DNA of 64,000 nt from Poecilobothrus nobilitatus. Its lineage: Eukaryota; Arthropoda; Insecta; Diptera; Dolichopodidae. Shown one piece after another: positions 43,652-55,039 of the stretch; positions within the stretch are counted from its first letter, which is position 1, and each line of letters opens with the position of its first letter. The translations under genes and the position numbers were made by a program. The notes under the pieces were generated by a model that was not told the origin of the DNA, ran no database searches, and was given only the letters and a program-made list of their open reading frames with translations. The stretch spans positions 127,178,830-127,242,829 of the forward strand of contig OX352773.1 of the NCBI GenBank assembly GCA_947095535.1. Direction: 5' to 3'.

Positions 43652-43922
43652 AAGAAATTTTCTTACTACTTTTATATGTGCGCTTAGTAATTAAACCGCA
43701 GTTATACAATTTTGTTTATTAAGGGCCGACCTTACTTTAAATTGCTTAACACTTGACTTCCTACTTTACAACCACTTGGAACTTATAAGTTAACAACCTT
43801 CACATACAACCTAACTTAAAACCTCAACCAAAACAAATTTTTGGCTTATAGTAACCAAGATACATAAAATTAATTATTAAGTTCATTAACCCTGCCTGAC
43901 AACTTACACAATATCAACAACC
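43652..43922 (-). repeat. Right inverted repeat of the candidate Polinton
   Basis: The reverse complement partner of 27162-27435. A second partial copy follows directly at about 43925-44010 (CTTCCTACTATAAAACTATTTGG...ACATACAACCTAACTTAAGACC), so the right repeat is partly tandemly duplicated while the left one is not. Confidence 0.8.
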
Positions 43923-44526
43923 TTCACTTCCTACTATAAAACTATTTGGAATTATAAGTTAACAACGCATACATACAACCTAACTTAAGACCTAAACCAA
44001 AACAATCAAAACAAGTTCTTGAGCTGCTAACCAAACATGACCTACATTAAACCCATAAGTCAAAATGTAGGTCAGCATGTTGTGCGATATGGGTTAATTT
44101 TTTTCCCATCTGAAAGTGCAGGGTTACCTACTAAGAAAATTTGAAAATAAAAAAAAAGTCAGTGCGATAGAATTTTTTGTAATTTTGAGTAAATTTAGCT
44201 AGACTATTTTTGTATATAACTATATTTAAAAAATCAAGTCTTGCACTTGAATAGTTTATCAGTAAATACAAATTTAGTAAAGATCTAATTTTCCCACTTT
44301 GCGCCATATCCCATAGGTATGTGACAAGATGATTCAGTCTTTGCACATGGAGCAAAACAAAATTTGATATAGAGCAAGCCAGAACTTAAAATTTTATTAC
44401 CGTGAAATATATTAAAATACAGTAATAAAACACATTATTACTAAAATCAATAGAATTTTTTATATTATATTCTAATAAATTAGTAGCTTTTTTCACTATA
44501 ATTTTTTCAAATGATTTATTAAACTA
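43923..44526. other. Region without recognised gene; short hairpin
   Basis: It contains the extra partial inverted-repeat copy (to ~44010) and a hairpin TGACCTACATT...AATGTAGGTCA (44038-44074, 11-bp perfect stem). A 74-codon minus-strand frame at 44131-44355 has no recognised family. Confidence 0.4.
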
Positions 44527-44849
44527 GGGAGGGAACGGAATAGTATGCGGAACTTAGCTTGATGGGTTCCAGTTACATCAACCACAGCCTATGCTATCTC
44601 CATGCCAAGTTTTACCTTCACGAGATCCTCCCTGTTACGCTGAGCAACTCAGTCGAAAGACCAGGTAACCAACCCTGGTGGTGTAGGTGAGTCAGCAACA
44701 AACAAAACTGGCGGTTTCTTTTGGGCCACTTCTACATTTAAATTTAAGGGCCAAGAAATAAAATATAGCAGCGTCAGTTCTTATAGTAGGCGGCTACTAT
44801 AAGAACTACTACTTACTACTATAAACGATTCATTTTTACAAGTTGATAT

Positions 44850-45460
44850 ACTTGGTATCAGCGGAACCTGGTGGCCAAGCAACGGAGTAATTAGTGTAAA
44901 TGGGACAAAATTTTATTATTCCGGTAATAACAACACAAGGCACAGGAATGGCGTCGGTATAATTTTGTCTGAACAAATCGCGAAACATGTTTCCGGCTTC
45001 GTGCCGTTTTTGGATAGAGCTAGGCTACTTAAATTAGATTCAAAACCGATCGCAATTAATATTATTCAAATTTACGCACCGACAGCGGATAAACCCGACG
45101 ATGAGATAGAAGAGTTTTATGAATGCATAACATATCTTTTAAAACAAACAAAACCTCACGACATGAATATCATAATGGGCGACTTTAATGCCAAGGTTGG
45201 TACCGGAGGAGTAAAAGACGTAGTTGGCAGTTTTGCTCTAGGAACCAGGGGGTGATCGTTTGGTACAATTTTGCCAAGAAGAAAATTTAAAAATTATGAA
45301 TACGTGGTTTTGTTTACCTGCAAGAAGATTATATACTTGGAGATCTCCACAAGATACAATTGAACATGTTGTGCGAAACCAGATTGATTTCATCATTGTG
45401 AATAAACGTTTTAGCTCATCCATTAGGAAAGTAAGCACATAACCTGGTGCTGACGTTCCA
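44850..45460 (+). pseudogene. RTE endonuclease (EEP) domain
   Basis: The frames cover GTWWPSNGV, YYSGNNNTRHRNGVGI, INIIQIYAPTADKPDDEI, IIMGDFNAKVGTGG, then after a one-base shift at ~45255 GDRLVQFCQEENLKIMNTWF, LYTWRSPQ and NQIDFIIVNKRF, ending PGADVPSDHNLL. The catalytic GDFNAK and SDHN motifs are present. The normal SETRW motif at the start appears as GTWW. The frameshift near 45255 and a TAA at ~45440 inactivate it. Confidence 0.75.
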
Positions 45461-45475
45461 TCGGATCACAATCTC

Positions 45476-46690
45476 TTGGTGAGCAAAATAAACATCAAAT
45501 TAGCAAAAACAGAGAGATCCAACCGAGAAACAAAATTGGATATGGAAAAGCTGAAAAACAGTGAAATAAGAAATCGATTAGCAGCAGTAATCAACAATCA
45601 GGTACGAAATTTGAGAAATACAACAAATCTATGGGCACAAACAAGGGATATCCTTAAAGAAAAATCACGAAACATCCTGAGTACAAAACAGTATTCCCCT
45701 AAACAGAAATGGATGACAGACGAGATTTTACAGATGATGGATGTGAGGCGCCAATACAAAAACAATAATATTGGGGAGTATAAACGTATTCATCGAGATA
45801 TCCAAGCTAAAATTAGGCGTGCCAAGCAGGACTGGTTAAAAAAAGAATGTGATGAAATAGAGAAACTGCAACATCTACGTGATGATTTCAATGTCCACAA
45901 AAAAATTAAAAAAATCACGGGTGCAAATCGTAAAAAACTTACCGCTGTACTAAGAAACGAACAAGGTCAACTTATAGCTGATGTAAATGAGGAAGAAAAA
46001 ACTGGGAAAATTATGTGCAACAGTTATTTCAAGATCAAAGCAGAAGAATAAACAACAATAACAGTAACACGGACATACTACCTTTTGGATTTCCAATAAC
46101 AAAAGAAGAGGTTAAAAAGGCAGTATCGTCATCGAAAAACAATAAAACTACAGGTCCGGATGATTTACCAGCAGCGTAAAGTAAAAACTCAGCATGGCTT
46201 AACGGATAGCATTGCAACTCAAAAGGGGGTACGTCAGGGCTGTATTTTGTCACCAATGCTCTTCAACTTATATGCGGAAACTATCTTCGTGGAGGCACTA
46301 GCTAATGTGGAAGGAGGCATAAAAGTGAATGACACGTTCTTAAATAATATAAGATATGCTGACGATACGACGTTAATAGCTGATAATATTATCGATTTAC
46401 AACACATAGTAGATAGAGTCAACCACTACACTAACAATTTTGGGCTTAACATCAACACTCAAAAAACGAAATGGATGATAGTCAGCAGAAATAGAAAACC
46501 GTATCCTGGTGCGACTATTACAATTAACAACATTCAAATCGAAAAAGTGTCCACTTTCAAGTACCTTGGAAGCTGGCTAAACGAAGACTGGAGTTGTAAT
46601 GGGGAAATAAAGTGCCAAATTGAAATGGCCAGGAAGGCATTTCTTAAATATAAGGAGCTATTCTGCAGTAGGAACCTCAACATGAAGTTG
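45476..46690 (+). pseudogene. RTE linker and reverse transcriptase with a palm deletion
   Basis: The linker frame (45476-46051) contains KQKWMTDEILQMMDVRRQYK and KIRRAKQDWLKKECDEIE. RT begins TKEEVKKAVSSSKNNKTTGPDDLPA at ~46130, then a deletion of over 100 residues removes palm motif A. The next frame (46160-46690) has TQKGVRQGCILSPMLFNLY, the catalytic RYADDTTLIAD, LNINTQKTKWMIVSR and FKYLGSWLNEDW. Loss of motif A makes it inactive. Confidence 0.75.
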
Positions 46691-46721
46691 CATAGTAACA
46701 TAGTAATTATACATTTTTTTT

Positions 46722-46950
46722 CTTTTCACTGGAAGATCGACAGTAATGGGAATCCATTACAGGAAAGCTTTTTATGTGTTGTCCAATTTCAATCAATTTT
46801 TCATCTGGTGTGATTCCTTTTAATTTATTTCTTGCTTTAGTTCTAAGGCATGGTGTTCCATATTCACCTACACATAAATTATTAAAGCAATGGTAAACTC
46901 TTTTTTGGTCAAGCGCTAGAGTGTTAACAAGAAATATTCTGCAAACTCTC
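46722..46950 (-). pseudogene. Fragment of an unidentified insect multi-copy protein
   Basis: On the minus strand a 76-codon frame is open throughout: RVCRIFLVNTLALDQKRVYH, then CFNNLCVGEYGTPCLRTKAR, GITPDEKLIEIGQHIKSFP and VMDSHYCRSSSEK. The pattern V-C--F-L-TL, G--GTP--R, and I-SFP-M-SHYCR-S resembles a family of uncharacterised insect proteins present in many copies, probably transposon-encoded. No start or stop is present. It is wedged between the RTE LINE and the BEL element and is exactly collinear with neither. Confidence 0.45.
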
Positions 46951-46954
46951 TGAG

Positions 46955-48198
46955 TTTTATTGAAAGTTCAAAGCAGAAGAACTTTCCTTAGACTTAATAA
47001 CCAAATTTAAGGGGTTCATTAATGGATATAAGGAACAGAAAGTAAAACCGACAGCAAGACCATCCACGCCAGCTGGAGAAGAGTCTCAATCCGCAAGAAT
47101 TGTTATCAAGGATAACTTTCAATTAGAAAGAATAAAGATTCCTAGATTTGATGGCAACTATATGAAATGGACTACATTCTATGAATTATTTAAGGCAATG
47201 GTTCATGAAAATAACGAGATTTGCAATGTCCAAAAAATGCAATATCTCAAATCTGTACTGACTGACGAGCAAGCAATCTAATAAAACATTTGTCCGTAAG
47301 TGAAGAAAATTATAAAACAGCTTGGGAGTTGTTAATAAACCGATTTGCAAATAACCGAGTTATTCTATCATCACATTTGCATGCAATTACATCTGCCCCA
47401 TTTACTAAAGAGGAAAATGCTAACAGTTATAAGGGGTTACTTGACGTTACAACCGAATCATTAGCAGGAATTAAAGGATTAGGGCAATCTACGGAATCGT
47501 GGGGACCTATAGTGGTCCACATTCTATCCCAAAAATTAGATATAGAAGCCAGAAAAAAATGGGAAGAGGGCCTAGGTTCTAGTAGACAGTTTCCAACGTT
47601 AGCTCAATTAACAACATTTTTAGAACAACGATTTAGATCTATAGAAGCTATGAGCAGTACGAAGACATTAAATAAAACTCATGTACATGCTGTCAACATT
47701 GAAGGAAGATCACATTGTATTATGTGCAACGATACGCATCGACTTTTTAAATGTAAGAAATTTCAGTATCTAAACCTTCAACAAAAACGATCTTTAGTGG
47801 AAAAACATAAACAATTTTTTTTTAATTGCTTACAATATGGTCATGTCTCAAAGTTCTGTTTTTCAAAATCTCGCTGTTTAAAATGTAAATCTGCAGATCA
47901 TACATCTTTGCACATTGAAAATACAAAACAGAAGGAAATTTTAACAGCCACTAATGCAGAAAGGGGAAACAACATCTTGTTAGCAACAGCATTAATTCAA
48001 GTAGAAAATAAGTATGGAAATTATGTTTCGTTTAGAGCTCTAATTAACCAAGGTTCTCAAAGATCATTTATAACTGAAACTGCTGTGCAATGTTTCAAAC
48101 CTCCTCGTAGTTATTACAGAACTATCATTAACGGAATTGGGTCAACTGAAAGGGCTGTGTCAAGGGGTGTGACTAACCTAAAAATAAAGGAGAAATGA
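46955..48198 (+). pseudogene. BEL/Pao gag and protease region
   Basis: The first part (to ~47281) reads RIKIPRFDGNYMKWTTFYELFK and ends at TAATAA near 47280. The main frame (47290-48198, 302 aa) has the gag domain (WGPIVVHILSQKLD), zinc knuckles (CIMCNDTHRLFKC and CLQYGHVSKFC...CLKC) and the protease box RALINQGSQRSF. The active-site Asp expected in LIDQGSQ is Asn (codon AAC at 48046-48048). Continuation through LDDLADPIFNF to 48460 has stops. Confidence 0.8.
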
Positions 48199-48463
48199 AC
48201 TCGTAATCATCACCTCATTCAAGCATTAATAATACCACAAATTACATGCGATTTACCACATAAAAATCTATCACCAAATTCAACAAGAATCGATCTGGAT
48301 GATTTAGCAGATCCAATTTTTAACTTTGTTGGGCGCTGATATATTGGCAATATTATAAAAAATGGAGTAAAAGACACACAATCAAGATATCTAACTGCGC
48401 AAAAAACAGGGCCGGTACCAATCGAATCAAATTATAAGATTTAGTTTAATTTCAACTGAAGAT

Positions 48464-49357
48464 GTGGATCAATCTCTGAGAAAATTCTGGGAACAAGAAG
48501 AAATGGAATACCGTATTGAACCCCCAGTTCAGGATTTACTAGCAGAAGAGATTTATAAACAAGATGTCCAACGTTTACCATCAGGCAATATTAGGCAATA
48601 TCAAGTAAGTTTACCGTTTAAATTGATGTCAGGTGAAGAATTAGAAGGTACTCGTTCAAGAGCATTGCAGAGACTATATCAATTAGAGCGCAGGTTTAAA
48701 TTAAATTCTGATTTAAAGGATGATTATAACAAGGTTATAGATGAATATATTCAGTTAGAGCATATTGAAGAAGTACCACTAAATCAAATCAACAAGGTCA
48801 ATTACTATCTTCCACATCATGCTGTATTGAAGGCTAGCAGTACAACAACCAAAACTAGAGTAGTTTTTGATGCATCTGCCACATCACCATCTGGAAAATC
48901 GCTAAACGATTTTTTATTAACTGGCCCAACCATACAAGAATCTATTTACGATATCTTAATGCGGTGGAGAAAATATAAATTTGCAATTACTGGCGATATT
49001 GAAAAAATGTACCGACAGATATGGTTGAAGCCAGAACATCGCGATTTTCACAGAATAGTGTGGAGAAAACATCCAACTGATGAAGTTAAAGATTATAGAC
49101 TGACGACTGTAACCTTTGGAGTCGCGTCAACTCCATTCCTAGCAATAAGAACTTTACATGAAGTTGCACAGTCGGTAAAACTAGGAAACCCAAAAATTGC
49201 AGAAATCATTCTTAACGATTTTTATGTAGATGATTTAATGACAGGTGCTCATACTCTGGAAGAAGCTCAGCATATTAGAGAAGATCTTAGCAAAATCCTG
49301 AAGGAGGCAGGATTTCCGTTACGGAAATGGGCAGCAAATGATAATCAAAAATATTAG
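48464..49357 (+). pseudogene. BEL/Pao reverse transcriptase
   Basis: A 297-codon open frame contains the standard BEL lead-in (KFWEQEEM), LPFKL, YYLPHHAVLK and TKTRVVFDASA. The palm reads AITGDIEKMYRQIWL and the catalytic box is FYVDDLMTGA. The open frame begins at a Met inside the polyprotein and stops at TAG (49357). Key catalytic Asp residues are intact. In the life cycle it would copy the element RNA inside gag particles. Confidence 0.85.
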
Positions 49358-49752
49358 AAACAGATCGGGAATTACCACTAGATTCGGAAAAGGGAGCGCA
49401 AGTGAAAACATTAGGATTGTATTGGCTACCAGCAACTGATGCCTTTTTTTATAAGGTGAGCCAACAAAAGTAGGAAAAGAATCTTCATACGAAAAGATCA
49501 ATATTATCAGAAATATCTAAACTCTTTGATCCTCTTGTTTGGTTGCAACCAATACTTATACAGGATAAATCATTATTGCAACAATTAAGGCTAACTCAAA
49601 TTGATTGGGATCGCCCTTTGCCAGATTATTTACAAGATCAATGGAACAACTAACGAAATGATCTTTAAAATATTCAAGGAATTAATATACCCCGCTGAAT
49701 AAACTACGAACTCGGAGATGTAATATAATTACAAGGATTTGCAGACGCTTCT

Positions 49753-50330
49753 ATGATAGCTTATGCTGCAGTTATCTACATTAGAATTGAAAAGCCAGAT
49801 GGTAAAATCATAACCAATTTGTTATCTTCAAAGTTGAAGGTAGCTCCGATAAAAACAGTGTCAATTCCACGCTTGGAATTATGTGGAGCTCTTGTACTTA
49901 TGGAGGAAGTATCTAAGGCATTCAAATGGACAGATATAAACAAATTTTTTTGGACTGACTCGACAATTGTCTTATCATGGCTTAGCCAACATCCAAATAA
50001 ATGGAAAACTTATGTAGCAAATATAGTTAGTTATATTTTATCTAACTCAACACGTTCACAATGGCGCCACGTCCAAAGGATAATCAAGCTGATATAGCAT
50101 CCCGAGGCACGAGTGCGAGTCAATTAGAATAACTGCAACTGTGGTGGAAAGGACCGAAGTGGCTCAGTCACACTAAAGACTTTTTGCTACATATAAAAGA
50201 CATGACGGCTAAAACATGACATGACATATAAAAGCATGATACTAATTTTGAAGCAAGAACTGTAACTTTAAGCACTGTTGTCAATCTTCCAGAACCTGAA
50301 TGGATCATCCGATATTCATCGTTTACTAGA
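49753..50330 (+). pseudogene. BEL/Pao RNase H region
   Basis: The frame from 49753 contains AYAAVIYIRI, SKLKVAPIKTVSIPRLELCG, FFWTDSTIVLSWLSQHPNKW and then a shifted ADIASRG-like stretch (~50090-50105). The preceding bases encode the usual FADASM block (GFADASMIAY), so the first catalytic Asp is present upstream of the Met. Frame breaks occur before and after. It lies between RT and integrase, as expected. Confidence 0.75.
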
Positions 50331-51740
50331 ATGATTAAAATAACGACTTTGTGTTTGCGATTCAAGAACAATTCACTCATTCCAAGGGGAAATCGAACTA
50401 ATTACTTATCAACGGAAGAATTAAGTACAGCTGAAAAAACTTGCGTACAACTCATGCAAAACCCCGTTTACAAAGATGAAATTGAGCAATTAAAAGGTAA
50501 TAAATGGATAAAATTATCAAGTCGAATCAAAGCTCTTAATCCTTTCTTAGATTCAAACGGAATCCTCAGGGTGGGCGGTAGATTAACACTCGCGCCAATA
50601 TCATATGAACAAAAACATCCAATAATAATTGATGGACGCTCATATTTAACAATTTCGATCATCAGATTCTATCACGAAAAATTGTTACTTTCAGGCACGC
50701 AAGCTACACAAACTGCAATCCGTTTAAAATATTGGATTATTGATGGAATCACAGTAATCAAACGCATACTTCGAAAGTGTTTGGTATGTTTCCGGTCTAA
50801 TCCTACAATTCAAAATCAAATCATGGGACCGCTACCGGAGACCAGAGTATCACCTGGCAGACCTTTTTCATCTGTAGGACTTGATTTTGGTGGTCCAATA
50901 TTTATTAAATTTAGCCGTGGACGAGGAGCGAAATCGTGCAAGGCGTATATTGCATTTTTTGTTTGTCTTTCTACAAAGGCGATACATTTGGAGTTAGTAA
51001 CAGATCTCACAAGTGATGCGTCCTTAGCAGCAATAAGCCGTCTCATTGCCAGGCGAGGATTATGTACAGACATTTACTCAGATCAAGGAACAAACTTCGT
51101 TGGTGCTAATAATATTCTAAAGAAAACATATCTTAATTCAAGAGATTTACTTGCAAATGAAAAAATTAATTGGCATTTTATTCCACCTGGAAGTCTCCAT
51201 TTTTGTGGACTATGGGAGGCTGGCATTAAATCAACAAAACGGCTTATCATAAAAGTTTTAGGTGAACAACTCCTGACATATGAAGAGATGGTTACTCTTT
51301 TAACGCAAATAGAATCCTGTTTGAACTCTAGACCACTTTGCTCTTCGAGTAATGATTGCAACGATTTAGAAGCACTTACACCAGGGCATTTCCTTATAGG
51401 CCAATATTTGCATGCTGCTCCTGAAACACTAGGGTTACAAGGAGGAAAATGGAAATTATTACAACAGCGTTGGACTAAGGAGTACATAAGTTCATTACAG
51501 GAACGAAATAAATGGAAACAATCAAAGGAAAACATAAAACTAGATCAATTAGTTCTTATAAAAGACGAAAGATTTTCATCAAACAAATGGCTATTAGGAA
51601 AAATCGTGGAAATACATCCAGGAGAAGATGGTACTGTAAGAGTAGTTTCAATAAAAACGAACAAAGGAATTGCACAGAGAAATATAACTAAAATATGTCC
51701 ACTACCAAATGATGAACCACATGATGATACAAGCAAGATT
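50331..51740 (+). CDS. BEL/Pao integrase (intact frame, continuous with env)
   Basis: It is part of a 662-codon uninterrupted frame. The order is a lead-in (LNPFLDSNGILRVGGRL), a zinc-binding-like region (FYHEKLLLSGTQ...CLVCFR) and a DDE core with VGLDFGGPIF (first Asp), IYSDQGTNFVGANN (second Asp) and HFCGLWEAGIKSTKRL (Glu). LTPGHFLIGQYLHA, a YI--LQ-RNKWK block and LVLIKDE follow. All three catalytic acids are present. The first His of the usual HGG box region reads LLSG. It continues in frame into the envelope, so a Pol-Env polyprotein is implied. Confidence 0.85.
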
Positions 51741-53522
51741 GTTATCAATAAATCTCAAACATTTTCTAAGGTCAATGTAAATTTATGGACAACAACTTGT
51801 TTCTTGTTATCATTATTCAGCTTAATTTTCGGACAAGATGTAAACATCACACAATTTAGCGGCAAACCCGGCATGTATTTTGAAAACAATGGCAAAATTA
51901 AGTTGGTTAGCTCAAAGTGGAAAATTCTTTTGTATTACGATCTAGAAACATACTGGTGGGACCTGAACGAAATTGATAAAGGCATTAAAAATTTAGAAAC
52001 AATGTGTGCAGACCATTTAATAAAAAATTTAACATTTTGTCTGGCTCATGTAAATCATCTTTCTAGTCAATTTCTTCGTCTTCAACAAAATAATGAAATT
52101 CTGTTTACAAATCATGCATATCACCAAAGGAAAGCAAGAGGAGCTTTAAACATTGTGGGAAACATTGCAAATGGTTTATTTGGTATACTCACTCAAGAAG
52201 ACGCTCAGAAATATGATCTGCAAATATCAGCATTAAGGGAAAATGATCAACAAATATATTCATTATTGAAAGATCAAATATCAACAATCAATTCAACTCT
52301 TAAATTGATGAAATTATAGGATGCTCTGATTCAAAATCAATTTAAAACATTGGAGAAACAACTGAGTCAATTGCATAAAATGGAACAGAAGGAGATAGGA
52401 ATACTGAGTTTAGTGTTACATTACTGAATGGCTATGAAAAGATACAAGGAAATTCAAGATGAACTTATAGCATCTTATATTAATGCAAAAACTCAAAAAC
52501 ATTATTTATTTTTAACAACCACCGAATTGATTCATCAACTTAATTTAATAAGCAAAAACATACCCTATGGGACACAACTTCCCATTAAAGAGACAGATCC
52601 AAATTTCTTACATGATATATTCGCCATCTTGAAGAGCAAAACGGCATTATCAGGAAAACGGCTAATAATTGAATTCAGCATACCTTTATTCGATTCAAAA
52701 ATATTTACTTCATATAATCTTATTCCGTTACCTACGATATATCAAACCAAGCACATCATAATTCGACCCAACATTAAGAATCTAGCAATAACCAGTGATA
52801 GAACTCATTACTTCGCAATATCAGAAACAGAAATTACTAAATGCTTACATACAACTGCATCAAGGATTTGCCAAATCTCCTCACCAATTTACGGATTAGA
52901 ATCTCAGAAATATCGTTGCGAAGTTACTCTGCTCACACAACATCGAAATTTTAAAGAAGACTGTGAGTTCAATATTGTTGAACCAAGTAACCAATGGATT
53001 CCTCTTTCTAATGAAGGACAATATATTTTTGTTGCAATAGTACCACAAAATGTTATGTTAGAATGCGGAGAGTATTCAAAGCCAATCAAATTAGAAAATG
53101 AAGGAATTATAACTATACCACCAGGCTGTGCAGTAAACCATCCAACATATACAGTAGCGGCTCACTCGTCTGTTCAGTCACGGATCTCGATTCAAAATGA
53201 TGTTATACCTGTAATGAATATGTCAGAAGTTGGAACTTTAGTTGGAAATTTGAATCTTAGTCAACCAACATCAACCTTTGATGGAGATATATCCGAACAT
53301 GAACATCATGAATACGTTTTGATTTCCATCATTATTTTCATATTATTGTTTTTAATAGGTATCACTGTATATAGCAAAATTTGGACTAAGATTTTTAAGT
53401 GCAATTCATCAGCAACCTCCAAACCAGAGTTTTTATTACACCAAAGATTAAGACGTTCAATACATTGGCCAAGGTTTACTGAAGAACCTATACCATCAGC
53501 AAGTCAAAGTACGGTTTTATAG
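51741..53522 (+). pseudogene. BEL/Pao envelope-like glycoprotein with two in-frame stops
   Basis: It begins with a hydrophobic signal-like stretch (TTCFLLSLFSLIFG, ~51.8 kb) and carries a basic cleavage-type site (QRKARGALN, ~52.13 kb) before a hydrophobic Gly-rich segment, as in insect retroelement F-like envelopes. Two stops in the same frame (52317-52319 and just before 52428) interrupt it. The second part has many Cys residues, a membrane span (LISIIIFILLFLIG, ~53.33 kb) and a short cytoplasmic tail. Function would be membrane fusion. It is disabled here by the stops. Confidence 0.75.
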
Positions 53523-53539
53523 ATTCTAGGTGGGCGGAA

Positions 53540-53983
53540 TGTTCAAATTACTTTAGTCAATTTAAGTTACGATTTAAAATTTACCATTTTTAGTAATAAA
53601 TAAAAATTTCTTTAACAATTAAACGTTATGCAATGGTTTTCGCTGACGCTGCATTTTTATGCATAAAAATTAAATGTTTGAATGAAATACAATATTGTAT
53701 TAAGTAAATTAACTTATGTTAAATCAAATGTATGTAATGTAAACTGTTGTTGTAAAATTTTAATGTAGATTTAAAGTAATGTAGGTCAGTATAAAAATAT
53801 TTCAAGTTTATAATACGGAAAATAATTGTACTAAATTTGTAACGATATTCAAGGTGTAGTTAATGCTGATTTTAGTATTTAATTCATATATAAAAAGATG
53901 TAAAATTATAATAATTAGACAGAACAAAATAAACAGTTTATCATTAAACAAAACAATCGCAATCATCCGCTAAAGAAATAACA
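53540..53983 (+). repeat. Probable 3' LTR of the BEL element
   Basis: A purine-rich tract (AGGTGGGCGGAA, 53528-53539) is followed by TGTTC..., the usual BEL-type LTR start. Within it are ATATATAAAAAGATG (TATA-like, ~53886) and AATAAACAG (~53927). It ends around AAATAACA (53983), giving TG...CA ends. Without a 5' LTR the boundaries are approximate. Confidence 0.55.
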
Positions 53984-55039
53984 TATTATTTTAGAAATGC
54001 AAATAGATACATAGCTATTTATTTATCTTTATATTATTTAGGTCATGAAAAGGAAACATAATTGTAATTACAAGAAAAATCTGCCAGAGAATCTTCATCA
54101 GAGAAGATTCCTTCTGCCATACTACATTAATAAAATTTATTAAGAAAGAAAATTACTAAAAAATGCATTTACTCTAATATTTTTTGAGAAATTCGTGGTG
54201 GTGGTGATGACATATTTATTAATTATAAAAAAATTTACGCGTTCCACCTTTATGTGAGTAAATCAAAACATCAACTGATCATTTTTGTATTTAATTATTT
54301 ATCTAATTTATTTCATATGAATCATGAATCAGAGCCATTAATAGAAAAATACCATTAAATATTTAGACACTGTTCGCCACTTAAGATGATACATACTTAC
54401 ACAATACAAAAATATAATAACACATTTTTATCTATTTAATTAATATGATACAAAATACATTAAATATTTTCAGACTTGCCGCCACCTACACAAAGGTGAC
54501 AAATACTTAGACAATGCAAAAATTTAATAATAAGTAACACATTTTTATCTATTTAATTAATATGATGATACAAAATACATTAAATATTTTGAGAGTTGTC
54601 GCCATCTATACAAATATAACAAATACTTAGACAATGCAAAAATTTAATAAGTAAATTACACACGTAGTGCAAAAAAACAAATATTTTTGAAATGTATATT
54701 TGCTCTATTACCTTTGTGATTTATATGCGTACTGCAGATATCAGATGTACATAGAGCATGTACATAGACCATCTACATGGAGCAAAAATGAATTTACGAG
54801 GGATCTCTTTATTTTTCATATAAAATTTGCTCTATTGACAAAAAATTGGCTTTTGTAGTAATTATGAAATGAACAAATAGAAAAAAGTGGCTTATGGAGC
54901 AAACTGACAACTCTGTATCTTGATAACAGAAGAAGATAGGTTAAAGCCGACACGACAAGAAGGAGCGCATTCCTGAAGTTAAGAACCCGAGGAAAAACTA
55001 TATTTTAATAAGGACTTTACTTTTTTTCTGTTGGCTTTT
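53984..55039. repeat. Gene-free AT region with ~125-bp tandem repeats
   Basis: Between about 54350 and 54660 a unit beginning ATACATTAAATATTTTCAGAC and ending ACACATTTTTATCTATTTAATTAATATG occurs about three times, with differences. The rest of the interval has no recognised gene. Confidence 0.7.

Larger units (their letters stand above)
27162..43922. mobile_element. Candidate decayed Polinton bounded by inverted repeats
   Basis: Inverted repeats of ~260 bp (27162-27435 and 43652-43922) flank a set of Polinton-type genes: an accessory ORF, PolB on the minus strand, a retroviral-type integrase and a second PolB on the plus strand. Subtracting a mariner and three DINE-like insertions leaves roughly 11 kb, within the range of decayed Polintons. 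The usual terminal dinucleotides and 6-bp target duplication were not identified, so this is an inference from arm similarity and gene content. The structural genes at 1-5.9 kb lie outside this interval. Confidence 0.5.
44527..46690 (+). mobile_element. RTE-clade LINE, internally deleted
   Basis: A G/C-richer 5' segment (44527-44830) precedes an endonuclease-RT reading frame broken into several pieces. The sequence matches insect RTE elements often annotated as craniofacial-development-protein-2-like. It stops abruptly near 46690, losing the 3' end, where it meets an unrelated fragment. Confidence 0.7.
46955..53983 (+). mobile_element. BEL/Pao LTR retrotransposon with envelope, 5' end missing
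   Basis: Gag, protease, RT, RNase H, integrase and an envelope-like region occur in order on the plus strand, followed by a polypurine tract and a probable 3' LTR. No 5' LTR or primer-binding site is found before gag; the element begins abruptly near 46955. Env presence and protein style resemble the roo/BEL branch of insects. Several stops and frameshifts make it defective. Confidence 0.85.
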
